A model generated the notes under the pieces. That model saw nothing but the letters and a program-made list of their open reading frames with translations, was not told the origin of the DNA and ran no database searches. A DNA stretch of 64,000 nt, taken from positions 30,194,001 through 30,258,000 of the forward strand of contig CM075101.1 in the NCBI GenBank assembly GCA_037576195.1, written 5' to 3'. This document shows, in pieces, positions 23,229 to 37,190 of the stretch. Both the position numbers and the translations under genes were made by a program. Numbering within the stretch: position 1 is the stretch's first letter; each line of letters starts with the position of its first letter. This stretch comes from Phytoseiulus persimilis (Eukaryota; Arthropoda; Arachnida; Mesostigmata; Phytoseiidae).

Positions 23229-26200
23229 AACTTTGTGGCGTTGAGCTGGATAGCGAAGAACAAATCAATGGAGGGGATGTCGGTGCTCACGGTCAGCTTT
23301 CCTGGTCCTCCTCGGTGTTCGGGACGCTCGCGGAGCGAAATAATTTTCAATGGAACAGCTAAGGTGTGCGAGGATGGCTTCGGTAGATGCTCTTCGGATG
23401 AGTGATGAAGTGGTGCGACAATGCCGTAGTGAACGAGTGACGATACTTGAGCTAACTGTCAATGATGTCGAGGTACAACTACAATTGGAAAAGTTCACTA
23501 AGCAGGGCTATTGTCACAAGCTTCTGTTGAGTGACACAGTCCGCGTTAAGTCACAAGTGGCTTCGCTGTGCGCGTGTAACGTCGTCGACAACGATGGGGT
23601 AGCCGCTGATGAAGACAACGATGAGCAGAGCGCGGCGAAGTGACGTAAGTGGCAATCGAACGCAAAGGTCTGGGTGCTGTCGTCAAGTGGAATCGAGTGT
23701 GACCACAGCAGCATGTCCAAGATTCGCTAGGACTCGGACACGAGCAAGCAATGCTTCGCAATGAACAACCATGAGAGCATGCAGCCCATATATAAGTGAT
23801 GAAAGGCCTGCGCCCTCTCCCAGAGTTCCCTCCCGCACGTCGCGCCGCCGCTGTTGCGACCGGCCTGATCGCTTCGGTACCGGCTACCGGGAACAACGGC
23901 GTAGAGAGAGGGTACACTTCACCGCCAATGACCATCGCCGCCCATCTCGCAGCGGCTAGGATGGTGATCTACGAGTCCAATGTTGCGTCTTTCCACGTCC
24001 ATCATCCTAACAAGGATCAAGAAAGTGGCGTCGCCGGCATCGACGATGTGTCACTGAACACGCCGTGTTTCTCTAGCTGACCAGGTCGAGAACAACCCTG
24101 TGACGTCAATGATTCGCTACTCATAGACATCTCGAAGGCAGTCGGCTAGAGTGGAGAAAGATAATGATGGTCGTAATCCTTATCAGTTTGTCGAAAGCTC
24201 TCAGTTCTCTAGCCATGGCCTCGAGTGAAAGCCTCTGTCTTCCTCTTTCGGGTGAAGAAGATCGATCCAAAGCTCAAGGTTCGGCGGGCGTTCAGCGCGC
24301 GGAGTCTCGACAGATATAGAGAATTTCCGTTCGACCGTACCCTCCAAGACTATGTGAGCTCTGAAGTAAAAGACTTTCAAATCCATATGCCCCTGCGTTG
24401 GTGCGTTGACAGCGCGCATGGAGTGGTTCTACAGAAGTTGCCGAACATCAAACTCCGAAACGATAATCCGAAACGACGGGCTAGCCAGGGAAAAATTGAT
24501 TTTCTCGAATCGCCCGTGAATCGGAGGCCCGCCTGGCTAAGGTCGAGATATTGGTTGGTGTCGGGGGAGAGACAACTAGGAAGCAGAGAAATGAGTTGTG
24601 ATTCTTTCTCAGCGCGCGATCTCGTCGTATCGCACGTCGCAGTAGCCGCTGCCAGCATCCGATCGTGTACAGAAGACCGTGACGAAACGTTGCGTCATCC
24701 AAACCCACATGGACAGGATCGTACTCGAATGGGACGAATTGTTTCGCAGAACACAACCTTCGTGGGTTCATGCCGTTATTACCCTTGGTGTTTAGCCTTG
24801 CGATTTTTTTTGGCTCGTTTGCTCATTTGCCGTCATTGAGCGCGGGGAAGTTTCGCGGAATGCTCCGTTTTGTCAGCCGTTTGCACACGTGACATCTCTC
24901 AGGTGTCGCCCACTTGGCCAAGAGTCTCCGAATCACGTGTCGCAAGTACGCACCCTTGATCTAGACGGATACCTACCAAAGCTCTCTCCGAAAAAGTCCA
25001 ACGTACTGGAAGCGCTCGAGCGCAGTTCTCAAACATTCTTTCCTTAAGACACGAGAGAATCATGCGAGCACCCATGCACGCTCGAGGGCAAGCACAGAAC
25101 ATGCTGGGCTTGTTCGAGAGATTGCGGTCCGGTCGGCAAAAGAGATATCACCGTTTCGTTCCACTGTCGGGACGTGTTCAGGCGAGAAATTTCAAACGTA
25201 AAATTCTGACCGTTGAGGCTCACACAAGGGAGAGCTGTGTCGGGTGGAGGAGAAATTCGCCGGCAACCAAGCACCGGCCTCAGCTCTATGCACTCAATGC
25301 GGCAAGAGAGCTGAGAAAAGTGAAACTGCTTCGCCGAAAATGATCATATGGTCAATGTTCCCGGTTAGCGGATTGTAACCCTAATGACCTGTCTTCTTCG
25401 GAAATCGGTGTTCAGTCTGGGAGACTCGATTCCGAACCTCAAAGGGTTCGGGTTTAGCGAACGAGGCTACACGCCCGATCACGGTCGAATAAGCTCTTGC
25501 GTCAGATGATCGTTCAGCGATGGCACGTGTCAGTTGCCGAACTGAGTCACCGATCGAGAAGTTTTTTTTTCGACTCATTTCCAAGCTGCACTTCTCCTCC
25601 GGACAGGATGCGCATCAGATTTCGGACAAGTGCCGTAAAAGAGATTGGCTTAGCTCGTTAGACACCTATTTGGAGGCGGGGAGAGCTCACTTCGTGGCAT
25701 GTTTATTCAGACCCTTATGAAGAGAGCTCGTTCACGAGGTTTCCAGTTATTCGCGGAGTGAATCACTGGAAACATCGGAGAAATATGTAGGAGATCTTGA
25801 AACTGCTGGACAGTAGTTGCGCGCTCTGAGGAACTCGTACGAACGACAATTCTCGAGCCTCTGTCTCGCGACCCAGAGCTTTCACGCGCGCGAATATTAG
25901 CGTGCCTTTCTCCTCCCACCGCCACTCGAATTCTCATAGAGATGGATTGGGACAATTTAAGTGGCTTTTCCATCTCAAAGACAGCAACTGCTCGGATGAC
26001 TTGGTTGGCCGTCTTCTACGATACGTTCGGCTGTATTTCAGAGTAGTTTGGTTAGTAGTCTCTGTTCCGAGCGAGAAATCACAGCGTCGTCCATGAAGGA
26101 TGGCTGCAGCTATCTCGGTCCGAGCTCCAATAATCAGAAGAACGAGGCAAGGAGGTCACACGAAATGAGGAACGACCCAGCGAACCGTCCAGGGGTGCGA

Positions 26201-28197
26201 TCCAGGCGAGCCGCCGATGGACATGAGGGCGGATATCGACGAAAACACCTCAAATCGACAAGGATCTCGAGATGGCACTACATTCGATCGCCCCCCCCCC
26301 CCTCCCTTTTTTAATGTTCGGCCAAGACGTCCTTCTCTGATCGAAGGACGTTTTTTCTGCCCAGAAACTCATCAATTGTCCGATTTTGATAAATCTCTGC
26401 CCGGTTCCCCGAGGAGTAGAAACTCGATTCAGCTGAATGACACAAGGGGGTTCATGCTCCCCCCGAGAGTCAGCTGTCTCCGCGACGTTTCTGCTCGCAT
26501 TGATTGAATGCTGGTAGTTCTGTTTGACCCTCATCGTAGTGGACTCGGAGAATGAACGAGTGTATCATGGTCATGGTGACATCGACCACTTCACCCGTAT
26601 ACTCCAACGGATCTCGCAGACATTTGTCCACGAAAGAGCGCGTCTCGCTGTTGGTGCGATCTCATGATGCGCGACAATGATCCGATGATTCCGCTCAAGG
26701 GCTGCCTCGTTACGACTCAAAGTCGTCCATTCTCCCGTTCACATAATACTTCTCAAATGAAATCCTCAATTGATTGATCTTCCCGACAATCAGAAACGTC
26801 CAATATCTAAATCATCCGACCACGCAACCCCCCTTCAAGCCGTTGAGGATTCTCGACCACGACTATTCATCGGTGTCGGAAGAGCGTTGGACGAGCGGAC
26901 TCTTACGAGTGCTAATGGGTCATTAGGAAGATTCACCGCGCACACAGCCATCCTTCTGGCTGAAAACACGAGAGGCCGTGCTTTGGTCGCGGCCGGTTCG
27001 CACGTCGCTCCAGCCATTGAGCCGATGAGTAGGCTAGGACGAACTGATAAAAACGGTTGCTTGCCCACCCGACACCTCGCTCGGTTTCCGAACGAGATAG
27101 TTTAATAGATAACCCCACGACCGGATTCCGTCCGCCGCTCATTGGCTCGTACGCCTTATTACCTTAGGCTGGTCTGCTTGCGTGACCGACTCTGTGACTG
27201 ACAAATGGCTTCGTTTTCTCTCATTGACGTAAGCCAACTGGCGGCCACTAAACGCGGTGCAATTCACTAATCTGGATACGGCGGGTGCATAGCTCCATTT
27301 AATTGCACGATAGTGCCAGGGAAGAAAATCATCACACATCTCTGATGAGGCGACTGCAAGCTATTCATCGCTGACTCAGCCATCAAGGATTTCCAAAAAT
27401 TCAGATCGCTGCAACGTCTGCCGGCTGTCTGAGCGATCTACATGACCTGACTCACGTCGACCGCTGCCCTTGGGAGCTCCGATCAGAATCAGAATGGAGG
27501 AGGAAACTTCTGGGGCCGTTACAAACGGTGTGAACGATGTCACTGTACTCGCCCGAACCCGATGAGAATGATTCTTCTCCTCAGAGGGATCTCTCCTGGA
27601 TACTTTGCATGCACGATCACTCGCGGAGTGAAACTCGATCCCAGGAATATGGATGCAAGGGCCATCGATAATATCCGTGAGATTTTCCCCAGAAAGCATT
27701 CGATCAGGAGGAGACGGAGAAGGGGAATCCCGGTGGAACTGCGTCGTGCACTGCGATGCTGAGTGCGCCGCAACGTGCTTCGTCGCCGTAGAATTCCACT
27801 CACAAAATGAGTTCGTAGGTTCCGAAAATCGCGGGTGAATTCGAATCGTGGGAGGAGAATCCTGAATTACGGCTCAGTTGTTTTTGGAGTTCCACATGGC
27901 GGGCAATCGGGAGGCAGACCGACGTATCAAACAGGGGTTGGCAAAGCAGCCAGACGTTTCTCCTGGAGAGGAGGGCGAAATTTCTCAGGGAGGCGCCCGA
28001 AGCTTCCGAAATCGGTCTCCTTCTCTGCGAAACAGGCTTTCGGCAATGGTCGGCCTTAACTCAGAGACACAGATTAGCCTTCAGCTTTCTAATCCTCTGC
28101 GGCTTCAACATAATCCCTCATAAATTGAAAGCAGAACCTCAAGTTTGGAAGTAAGCATCCTGTGAATCTCCCCACGAAGAAATGACCAATTCTCTCG

Positions 28198-28210
28198 GGG
28201 GGGGGGGGGG
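28198..28210 (+). repeat. Poly-G run
   Basis: Thirteen consecutive G residues. A similar short poly-C run lies at about 26286-26299. Confidence 0.9.
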
Positions 28211-30125
28211 AAGCTTAGCTGTGCTCCATATGACTGAAGAAGAGCATTCGAGAATGACTGCACTGAATTAGAACTAGGACGCACAGCTTGGCAGACCCAG
28301 TCCGAAGACGACGAAGCATTCGTCGGCCCGGCCAGCCAGTACCAAGCGTTTCAATGTATAACTCGGCGAAGTACAACGACGCTTGTTGAATCGGGATGCT
28401 GAATTCCGGAGAGGAACACAGAACACAGTGGACAACATCCTGATACTGACGGAGCTTAGTTGACTCCTGAGACAACTACCCGAATATTGTACACTGCATT
28501 GCTTCACTATCTACTCCCTCCGGTTCGCTGCAGCAGCTTGTTCACAGGAAGCTCCGCAGTTTTCCCGACGAATCCCAGGGTAGCGCGAGAGTTTGTCCTA
28601 GTATCAGAGCTCTTCTGACTAAAGCCGAAGATTTGCGGACGCAGCTCCCAAGTTAATGAGCGACGGCGGGGCAGATTGGGGCCCAGTATCGGATACATGT
28701 CTTCGAATCGACTGAGGCATTGATCCAGCGTGAGATCTGACGGAGGAACGACTGCTGACAGACGACTACGTCGGCGACGCCGACGTATCGCTTCTTCCGC
28801 GAATGAATCATCCATGCCGCCGCTTCCATCGTCGCACCAGCGGCTGACCAGGGAAGCCCGTCCGTCGTTTCTCTCGCAACGAAGGGCACGCACGTTTGTT
28901 CTCGGAGAGAGAGAATCGGAGAACCGACAGAATGAGCGCGCCAACATGATTATGGCCAGCCTAACGGTCAGCATGCGGCTTTGGAATATCAACCGCCAAA
29001 AATTCTTCGTCGAGCGGCGCAGATTACTTCTGCATGGCAGCCGACAAGCAGCGGCCGCGCGCCGACGGTGTGAGCCTCAGGTAGCCGTCGAAGAGATCTA
29101 ACGCCGCCCGTTCACAGAAGCCATGCGGATTCGCACGTTGACATTCCTAGGAGTTCTCGTTCAGAAGGAGCACACCTTTCAATGGGGGCCGCTCACTCCG
29201 GCCGCCGTGGCCTAACTAGTCAATCGAGGGTGGTCGACGGTTGTTCGGAGCACTCGAATTTCGAGAACTAGTGACGAACATTCCGAACATTTGTAGACTG
29301 TGCGTTCTCAAAACATCGCTCATTTGCCGTGGCTCTCGAACAACGATATTAAGAACTCGATCCGGGACAGCCTGCTTCGTCCCTCGCGATATCGAGTCGG
29401 GAAACTTCCTCGGGAGCCATTCAAGACTGTGCTCGCCGGCTTGCCACTGTCCGCATGTCTTGCGGTGGTGTTTAACACAGACATCGTGATCATTGTGGCT
29501 CAGTCAAGCTCCTTCCTCAGTGTGTCGGACGGTTTAGTCACTCACTCACTCGGTAAGTCAGCGAGGGAGTGAGTGTAGGGGTCGGCACTCTGCCGGTGGA
29601 GGATACTTTTGAATGAGGCGAAAAATTCCATTGAGGAGACAGACTGACAGACGGCTCTCGAAGCCTCCCCGTGTTACTTTCCTATGCGACCCATGTGAAA
29701 GTCGTTAAGCGCCCAGAGGTAGAAACGGGCTCGCGGATAGGGTGACACGTCGGAGCAGCTGCACGTAGCGATGGGAGAATTTTTTTTTGAATGAATTCTC
29801 GGGCGCACAACGGAGAGATTCCACGATCGGTGGCGCATGATCGACGGCGACAGCCCTTCCACTGTGGCCCGCGCCTCGAACTTTTTTCCGATTGTCATCC
29901 TGGTGCTCTTCGTCGCAAACGAGGCTCAGATACCGTAGAGTGCAGATTGCCGAGCATGCTTGGAGTATTATCTCGATCTGCAAGTCCCCGATATCGCTAT
30001 CGAGAGAACACTGCAAAAAGGAACTGTGCTTCCACCTTACCCTCTCCAACATCACTGGGAATCTCCAACGAGAGCACGTTAGTCACCGACAGGCGATTCG
30101 GGCCGACAGACAACCTGACAGACCG

Positions 30126-30147
30126 ATGGACGGACGGACGGACGGAC
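30126..30147 (+). repeat. (GGAC)n simple repeat
   Basis: About five GGAC units. Confidence 0.8.
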
Positions 30148-33100
30148 ATTCACTCCGACGGACAAACACCACCGAACAGACTTACACGCCGTTGGCACTG
30201 CGTGCTCGTTCCGCGAATCTCAAGCTAGTTAGAAACTGGCGCAGGAATTCACTCGGTATGCCTCGATTCTGATTGCGTACCTCTCCGTGAGCAGCTTCGG
30301 AGAACGCAGATCTGGCAGAAAGAATCTCTGTTTGATGTCGAGCGCGCGCGTCTCAATATTTGACAACAAGGCCGCCGCAGCGGCGGCCCTGTAAACTCCA
30401 CCGACCACGATCAGCCACCATGAAGATGTGTCGGGGCAGGGAAAATCTTACTCAGAAACCGATCGTGGGATACGGTTTGAGGCCGCCGCCGCCGCGCTAC
30501 TCATTCGGCGACATTCTTCGCGCGGAGCTCGGTATTCGGCGGCGCTTCTCAGATACTGTTCTCCGATTCAGAGTTGTCCGACATTCTTCAAACTTACATT
30601 CTCAGCAGAGTATGAAGGGGCACCGACCGAGAATACGAGCTCACACACCCCGTCAGTGACAAACTCCCAGACACAATACTCTTTTACGGAGTGTCAGCCA
30701 CCATTTGGCGATGGAAGCGGACCAGTCTTAGCCGAACCAAAGTTTACAAGGCTAAACGAAAAAGCTAGGCGGCTTTCTGGCTGGCAGGTAAAACAGTTTC
30801 GAATACTGATCCGCATGCATGGTGGCCACAGGCATCCGCCCCGCTAGTTTGTCAGCAACTCCGTTGTCTCATCGAAAGTTTGGCTCTATTGTAAATATTG
30901 TGGGTGTTTTCCCATTCGGACTCTCGCGGGGTCGGCATGAGCTCCAAATCGATGTGCCGCTCCCTTAGCTGACCAAATCACGCTGGGTGAGGGCATTTTC
31001 CCGAAATATCGCATCCTCCCGCGATGGATGCGGAGTACTTACTACGAGCGGGCTGAATGAGCTCCCAGCAGCGATGTGCCGGGGCGGCTGCCGCGGTCTT
31101 CGCGATTCGACAAACCTCAGAATGCGACCCGCACCGACCTGTTCAACGTCAAAACGTCAACATCACGATCTTGTAATGTACCGAGACCCCGACCACCATG
31201 AGACTCCCGCAAAGGTGACGAAACTTCGATAATCGCTTCCCGAAGAAACGTCGAGAAGCACTCGCGGTCTAGCATAGAAGCGTAGTACTATTGTCATTGG
31301 GCTCTCTTGTGGACGACTCGCTATGCCGGGATCTCGAGTCGAACGACAGAATTCTCTGGAAATTCTCTGGAAGGCGCCCGAGGCACCTCCCTGTCGTGCG
31401 CGGCAGCCATGAGAACGTCGTTGATAATGACAATGAGCAGTTCAAACGGTCCAAGTGAGCACTCATCCTAATCGAGTGTTCGGGACTGCGAAAAGCTCTT
31501 CAGTGGACACTTGCCGGAAACTGATGCTTGAGAGCTGTTCCGTCGGTATATCGACAGTAGATTCGTGAAGTTCATAGGCGTGCTCCACAGGGGACTCGAG
31601 AACGAAGCAGCAATAGATGCTCGACGACTGGAACGGAACATTTTTTCTTTCGGGTCTCGCAGGAGACACAATGATTTCCCGACTGCTGGAGTACAGAATG
31701 CGCTGAGATGGAACTCGCACTTCATTCCGCCAACGCTAGTCGCCCTTCATGATTCCGAGCTGTCGTCGGGCGAGCTCGAAACAGAACGTTCGTTGCACCG
31801 GAAGAGCTTTGCAGCCAGTCTTCCGAGCCTGCATCGAGACTCCACTTGGGCAGTTCATATGTCATCATCGAGTCCGATATGGTATGTTTGAGATAGTTCC
31901 CGATTTAACCTGAGCTATGTCCGACCGAAACACTATACATACTGAGGCATGACATCGATCTCGCAAGGTTCGCGACCACAGTCGGTGTACTGTAGTGAAA
32001 TGAGATACGAGGAGCATTTTCGTGAAGCGACAGCGAAAGTCTGGTAGGCAATCGGAGGAACACGTGGTCCCCATCCAAAGCCGAGCCCAAAACCATTGGA
32101 AGTACGCGGGAAAGTGTAACTCTCCTGAGTTTTGCCAAAAGCAGGACATTCCATCTGTCCGCTCACATCCAGAAAGTCTAAGACGGAAAACCAGGATCCC
32201 AGAGGAAGATTGGTATCGAAACCCTCCGCCAACACTGGCACCTTACGGAATCTGACGTCTGTTTCGAGCATCAAGCGCGGCGCTTCGAAGAAAACTTGTG
32301 ACGGCGTAATATGAAGCGAGACGCGTGGGTCGAATAGTCGGCTCGCGCGTTCAACGATCTCATGCACCGACCACAGATTCGAGTGTCAATCTTCTGACAT
32401 GTAGTGAGCCGCTGAGTAGAAGCCAGACGAATCTGTCACCAGACAGACACGCCGCTGACCAAACGCGATCGCTTGAGGTTAAAGTTCTCGTCTTCTCAGG
32501 ATCCCCTAGAAGAATCATCAGAGACCGACACTCTGGGCTAGGAGCTTTGAAATGTGAAAACGTGACTTCCTCCAGTATGATAACGCTCACTCATTGTTGA
32601 GGAATCCCGACAGTTGCACCGAGAGATTCCGAGCGCTTCGTCGATACAAGGAGCCTCTCTATTCTCAGTCGGAACTTCTCGGATTGTTTGCGAACTGATG
32701 CGGAACAATCACACGAAAGGCGGTGCGTTTTCAAAGTAGTACAGAGGAGCCGTTTCGAGTTTTGAGGTCTCCGCCGGAATTGGGCAGAAACCAGAAACCG
32801 TTTGACGGCACGTATCATAATGCCTGGGCTGCTGATACCGAGAAATGACTAGGCAGGATATCATCTTCTCTGCTATCTTAGAAGTTTCGAGCAAGCCGTG
32901 CCATTTGCAGAAAGCACGGCTATGATATGCGTGTTCTTTGCAAACGCCTGGTTCCTGTCCAGGCGACACTCCTCGTTCATCGAGCGCTGAAGAGCACTGT
33001 CCAAGTTCCGCGTTTACGACGAATCGGAAGTAGCATTCCACCAGGGCTCACTGGATGTGCGATCAGATAAACGGTCACTGGCTCCAGTTTCGAGTCTTCT

Positions 33101-33197
33101 CCTGGAGCGTTCTTCTTTCAGGCCGAGTCGGCCTCCGAGACCCTGTGTGCTACCGACGAACAGTCCGTTGAAGAAGCGGAAGAGGAGGAAAATTTTC

Positions 33198-33198
<1 letters not shown>

Positions 33199-33231
<33 letters not shown>
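33199..33231 (+). repeat. (CT)n microsatellite
   Basis: About 16 CT dinucleotides with one leading CCT. Confidence 0.9.
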
Positions 33232-33232
<1 letters not shown>

Positions 33233-35668
33233 AGCTCTGGAACAGCTCTCGTAAAGGCCGCTCAATGCGGACCCCAGAATGAGAGCTCTGGTCCAGCTAT
33301 CCAGTTTGACAACCTCCTTCTGTATGCTCGAATCAACCGAAGCCGAGAGAACTCCTCTTCAATCTTTGCGCCTGTCCGCTGGGGGATCATCGAAATCTGG
33401 CATTTTCTTCTTCACGGCACTCGCTTGCACCGAAGAGGTCGCGAACGAGCAGTTGCAAGAGATCACTCGAGGTGTCAACACCCCGCTCTCATGACAAGAT
33501 GCATGAGAGCCATGATTCTCGCTGCCTCTAATCTCATCACGGTCAAGGACGTCGAATCCAAAAACGAATTCCCTCCGCTGTGATTGCTACATGCTGACAA
33601 CAGATAGGCGCGCCGCGGGCGCTGACCTCGCCAACGAAAAAAATAAACGCGTATTTCCCGCTGACGGTGTATTGGACCTCACCTCCGGTGACTCCGGACC
33701 CAGACCGGAGTTCACTTGCTCAAGCGACGCCGGAACTTTCCGAAGACACTTCAGGAACACTTTTTGTGCCATTGATGTGTGCGGCTCACTGCAGCCCGTC
33801 TTTTCCGTGGTACTCTCGACTATTCTCCACCCTGACGAGCAAATTCTTGGCGAGAACTTTTGAAGCATCCTCTGCTTTTGAGACTGGGCGGGCTCCCGTG
33901 ATCAACTGCTCTATGAATGCGTTCAACTCACTTTCTGATGTCGACATGAGGAGACAAAGTTTTCGGCTCTGGTCCAGGGGATGCGTCTTCCGAGTTTGCC
34001 TCTTGCGAAGCCTTTTTATAACTCCGGCACGGAGCCCTCGGAGAGCGTTACCCTCCCTCCCTCCCTCCCGGCATACGTATCATCTGATCTGCTCTGATCT
34101 GCTCATGGATCAGCCTTTCAGTTCTTTGTCTGTCTGATTCTCGGTATTGGAAAGTTGGGAACGTGGGCAATTCGCTGTCAATCTGACGAGCAAGTACTGA
34201 ATGCATTGGCTCGAGATTCAGTTGATCACTATTCTCTTGGTCGAAGTTCAGCATTGGACCACGTGTCGAGCCCTGAGACATTCGGAGCTCCATCACTTGT
34301 GGAAAGTGCCGTTCAGAGGCGAATAGGTTCCGCAAAAAGGCCGATTTGGAGTGCAAACTCGTTGAAACAAAATTGCATCACGACCACCATAGACCTGATT
34401 TGATAGGCTTCGGCTCGTGGCGGAAATCCGTGCATCGTGAGCGTCCGTCCGGGTCTTCAGCATGTCTCGTTGGTTCGGCTCGAGAATTCAGTAACATAGA
34501 TTGACATTTCCTCGTTCATGCCCGCATCGACAAGAGCTCATGGCGATTTCTCGGTCCCACAGGTTTTCCAGGAATGAGCGCGTACGATACGTTCGAGAAA
34601 AACCGGAATCTCCTCGATCGGGAATCGATCATGACTACTCCAGAAAGTGCCGGACCGGCGATTGCTGCACTATCTCTCGCTGAAGTCCAACATTGAGTCT
34701 TCAGATGCGCCGCAGGAACGGCTCTTCAGGGTTGAACGCTTGCATTTCTTGCATGGTTTCGATGAGTAGATATCAGTTCATCATCGAGCCTCGTTCGTGG
34801 TCTCGACTCATGTCGGACACAATATTTTCGTACAGATCATCAAACATTCACTCAGTAAGGTGGATTCGCTCGAAAGCCCCGTAGGAATTCCGCGAGCCGC
34901 TCGTGGAGTTTTCTAAACCTTTCGCATCATTTCATTGAAGAATCCAAAGGACTCCATGAGCCAGTCGAAATTGCTCAGAACTTCCATTGAGAATTCCGGT
35001 CTGCAAACTCGGCGCTTCTTTGGAAGCCGATTCTCAGCCACATCACCGAATCGAGACAGTCGTAGAACGGCCACTAGCTCGAGTTGATGTTCTAAGATCA
35101 GTGGTTCAGCTTGAAGGAAACGAATGGTCGGGCAGGTGCCAGCAAAAACGGGCAAATCCAAACCTTGTTGGTTGGGGAGATCCGGTTGAGAGGATCATTG
35201 AAGCTCGGTCTGAACCTGCCTTAGCAACTAGACGCTCATCTGATCTTGTGGTCACACGTCTAGCAACTCGTTCGGGCAACAGAGTCTCTGCGAGCTCGCA
35301 CTGGTGTCGGATCGGTGATTGAATAAAGCTGCTCAGCGCCCCTCTTCGCCGGCATGAAGGTGGAATCTTTCTGATTCGTGGGAGGTTCTTCGATGGAGTC
35401 CGGGATCGACTCGAGGGTCCATCCTTTGACCGTCTCATTTCTGATCGTATCCGTACTCGGGGATTTTGCGTTTTCAGAGGCTCATAGAAAACTTGCAGCT
35501 TGGAAGCCGGTGATTGTGAGTGGATATTATTTCTGTACGGGTTTGTTCCAAAACAACAAAAACGACGAAAACAGATGCTTCGCTGAACTCGACCGACGGG
35601 CTAGAATCGTCGTGATCCACTTCTCTCATCCACGCGCGCCCTGCGACTTTTCTCTCTAATGAATCGGT

Positions 35669-36619
35669 ATGCGCACATGGGATTCCGAAGCTGATGCCGG
35701 TAGCACTCGGAACGCTGGAGTTTGCGAAAACAGCAGTGAATCGGACGTTGAACTAGAGGCGACGAGTCTCAGCGTACACCGCAGCGAACTATCAGCCGCT
35801 CCGGATGATCTGCCAGCTGGCCCGGAATCGGCTACATCCTACGCCGGGTATGCTGTCTACGTGGTTTTTTTCGTAGCCTTACACTTCGCGTTGCGTAACA
35901 ACGATGCCGATCCTTCGCATGCTCTCCGAGACCAATGCATCACGGATCTCTGTTTCGCAAGAATTGAACACGATTGGCCCTGCGAGCATTGCCCTTATCA
36001 GAACTGCGAGCGAACCAACATAACCGCGAAAACACGATTCCTCTTCTCGGAAGTCAACCGAACCGCGTACGTCGATATACATGTTCCGAACATCATTGTC
36101 CACCCCAAGCTCATCAACGCCTCATTCCAAACAACGTTCCATTTCTTCGATGACGACCGCTGGACAGTGAACATCTTGATCTTGAGAAAGTCCGCAGGTG
36201 TTTCCGAAATGGTCTTCAACATCTTCCAAGCGGAATCGAGTCCGGATATAGTAACAGCCATCATGGACAATATCGATAAGCGTCCCTACTCACGGATAAA
36301 GTTGGGACTGGAAGAGTTCAATCTGACCGACATACCATTCGGTAATGAATTCGGGGGCGTCACTCTCGGAGTGAAGTTTCGACGTTTCGAAAACTACATG
36401 AGGCTCTATTTCTGCTCCTACAACATCTGCAAGCGTCACGGCGACAAGATGGGATTTTCGGCAAAAGCTAGCACTGACGAATATACCGTCGCGGTGATCT
36501 CGTTCGTCGATTCGCCCGATAAGTGCGCTTTCGAACTGTACGAGCCTCTCGAGGTGAGAGCCCAGTGTCGGATCGCCAAAACGTCTCAAGTTATCAACCA
36601 GTGGGTGACCATGGACTGA
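35669..36619 (+). CDS. Single-exon type II membrane glycoprotein, family unknown
   Basis: A 316-codon ATG-to-stop frame with no internal splice sites needed. Residues 1-56 are acidic and Ser-rich (cytosolic). Residues about 57-75 form one hydrophobic span (SYAGYAVYVVFFVALHFAL). The remaining 240 residues form an ectodomain with several cysteines (a C-x2-C-x4-C cluster near the membrane and a C-x4-C pair later) and possible N-glycosylation sites of the N-x-S/T type (NIT, NRT, NAS, NLT). No N-terminal signal peptide is present, so the span should act as a signal anchor with the C-terminus outside. AATAAA lies 162 bp after the stop. The next gene begins about 570 bp downstream on the same strand. 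I do not recognise a family; a lineage-specific surface protein is likely. Confidence 0.75.
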   Translation: MRTWDSEADAGSTRNAGVCENSSESDVELEATSLSVHRSELSAAPDDLPAGPESATSYAGYAVYVVFFVALHFALRNNDADPSHALRDQCITDLCFARIEHDWPCEHCPYQNCERTNITAKTRFLFSEVNRTAYVDIHVPNIIVHPKLINASFQTTFHFFDDDRWTVNILILRKSAGVSEMVFNIFQAESSPDIVTAIMDNIDKRPYSRIKLGLEEFNLTDIPFGNEFGGVTLGVKFRRFENYMRLYFCSYNICKRHGDKMGFSAKASTDEYTVAVISFVDSPDKCAFELYEPLEVRAQCRIAKTSQVINQWVTMD

Positions 36620-36780
36620 ACTTTGCCTGGAGAATTCCAAGCCTCACATCAGGCTTGTTCTAGCGATGTCTCGAACCGATTCAGTAGCGGCAAACCGCTT
36701 GATGTGACGACCACGACGGTTCATGATACGCGTTGGCACGCGTCGTGCATGGCTCACAGTTAGCTGCTTCATGAATTGTC

Positions 36781-36786
36781 AATAAA
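36781..36786 (+). promoter_or_regulatory. Polyadenylation signal AATAAA
   Basis: 162 bp downstream of the TGA of the type II membrane glycoprotein gene, same strand. Confidence 0.7.
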
Positions 36787-37190
36787 CTTAGCGTCCTTGA
36801 TCGGGAAATGACGAGTGCTTTTTCCGAGGAGCATTCGATGCGTTTCGTTTCGACTTCTTGAGGACCACGTTCTCGGAGACAGGAAGAATCACCGAACTGC
36901 TATTGCCTTGGTCCATTGTTCTCCATAGCTTCCATAGCCTTCCCCGATCAATCGGTGGTCGAAAAGTGGACTCATATCCTCCGTTTATCATTCCTCGGAT
37001 CGTCTCGCGATGCGGCCGGACTCCATTCCGCTGCATGTTCCGCGGCGAGGCACCATGCACGTTGCGGTAAACGTGCAAATGTCATCCTTCAAGCGCGACG
37101 CCGAAGCGAATCGAGACTGTCACCACAGATTGCATGCTCAGTGTGTAGCGGACGGTGGTTTCAGAGCTCGTGCATCTTGTGCCCTTGGAA

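Larger units (their letters stand above)
23229..35668. other. Long stretch without a supported gene
   Basis: About 12.4 kb. Many open frames of 60-200 codons occur on both strands but none shows a domain, a signal peptide with a matching exon chain, or strong splice sites in phase. The longest (plus, about 24225-24839) has no ATG near its start and no recognisable motif. The stretch holds several homopolymer and microsatellite runs listed separately. It could be an intergenic regulatory region, long introns, or hold small-exon genes that I missed. Confidence 0.4.

Noticed and set aside
23788-23796. TATATAAG element on the plus strand
   Set aside because: No supported plus-strand gene follows; it may instead lie in the ImpL2 upstream region, but position alone is not enough to call a promoter.
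24225-24839. Open frame of 204 codons, plus strand
   Set aside because: Begins with GTG, no early ATG, no domain or splice context; composition looks like chance in a GC-balanced region.
28507-28992. Minus-strand frame of 161 codons
   Set aside because: Arg-rich with no motif, overlapped by an equally long plus-strand frame.
33587-34137. Overlapping long frames on both strands
   Set aside because: Some stretches look protein-like but no consistent exon chain, signal peptide or domain was found.
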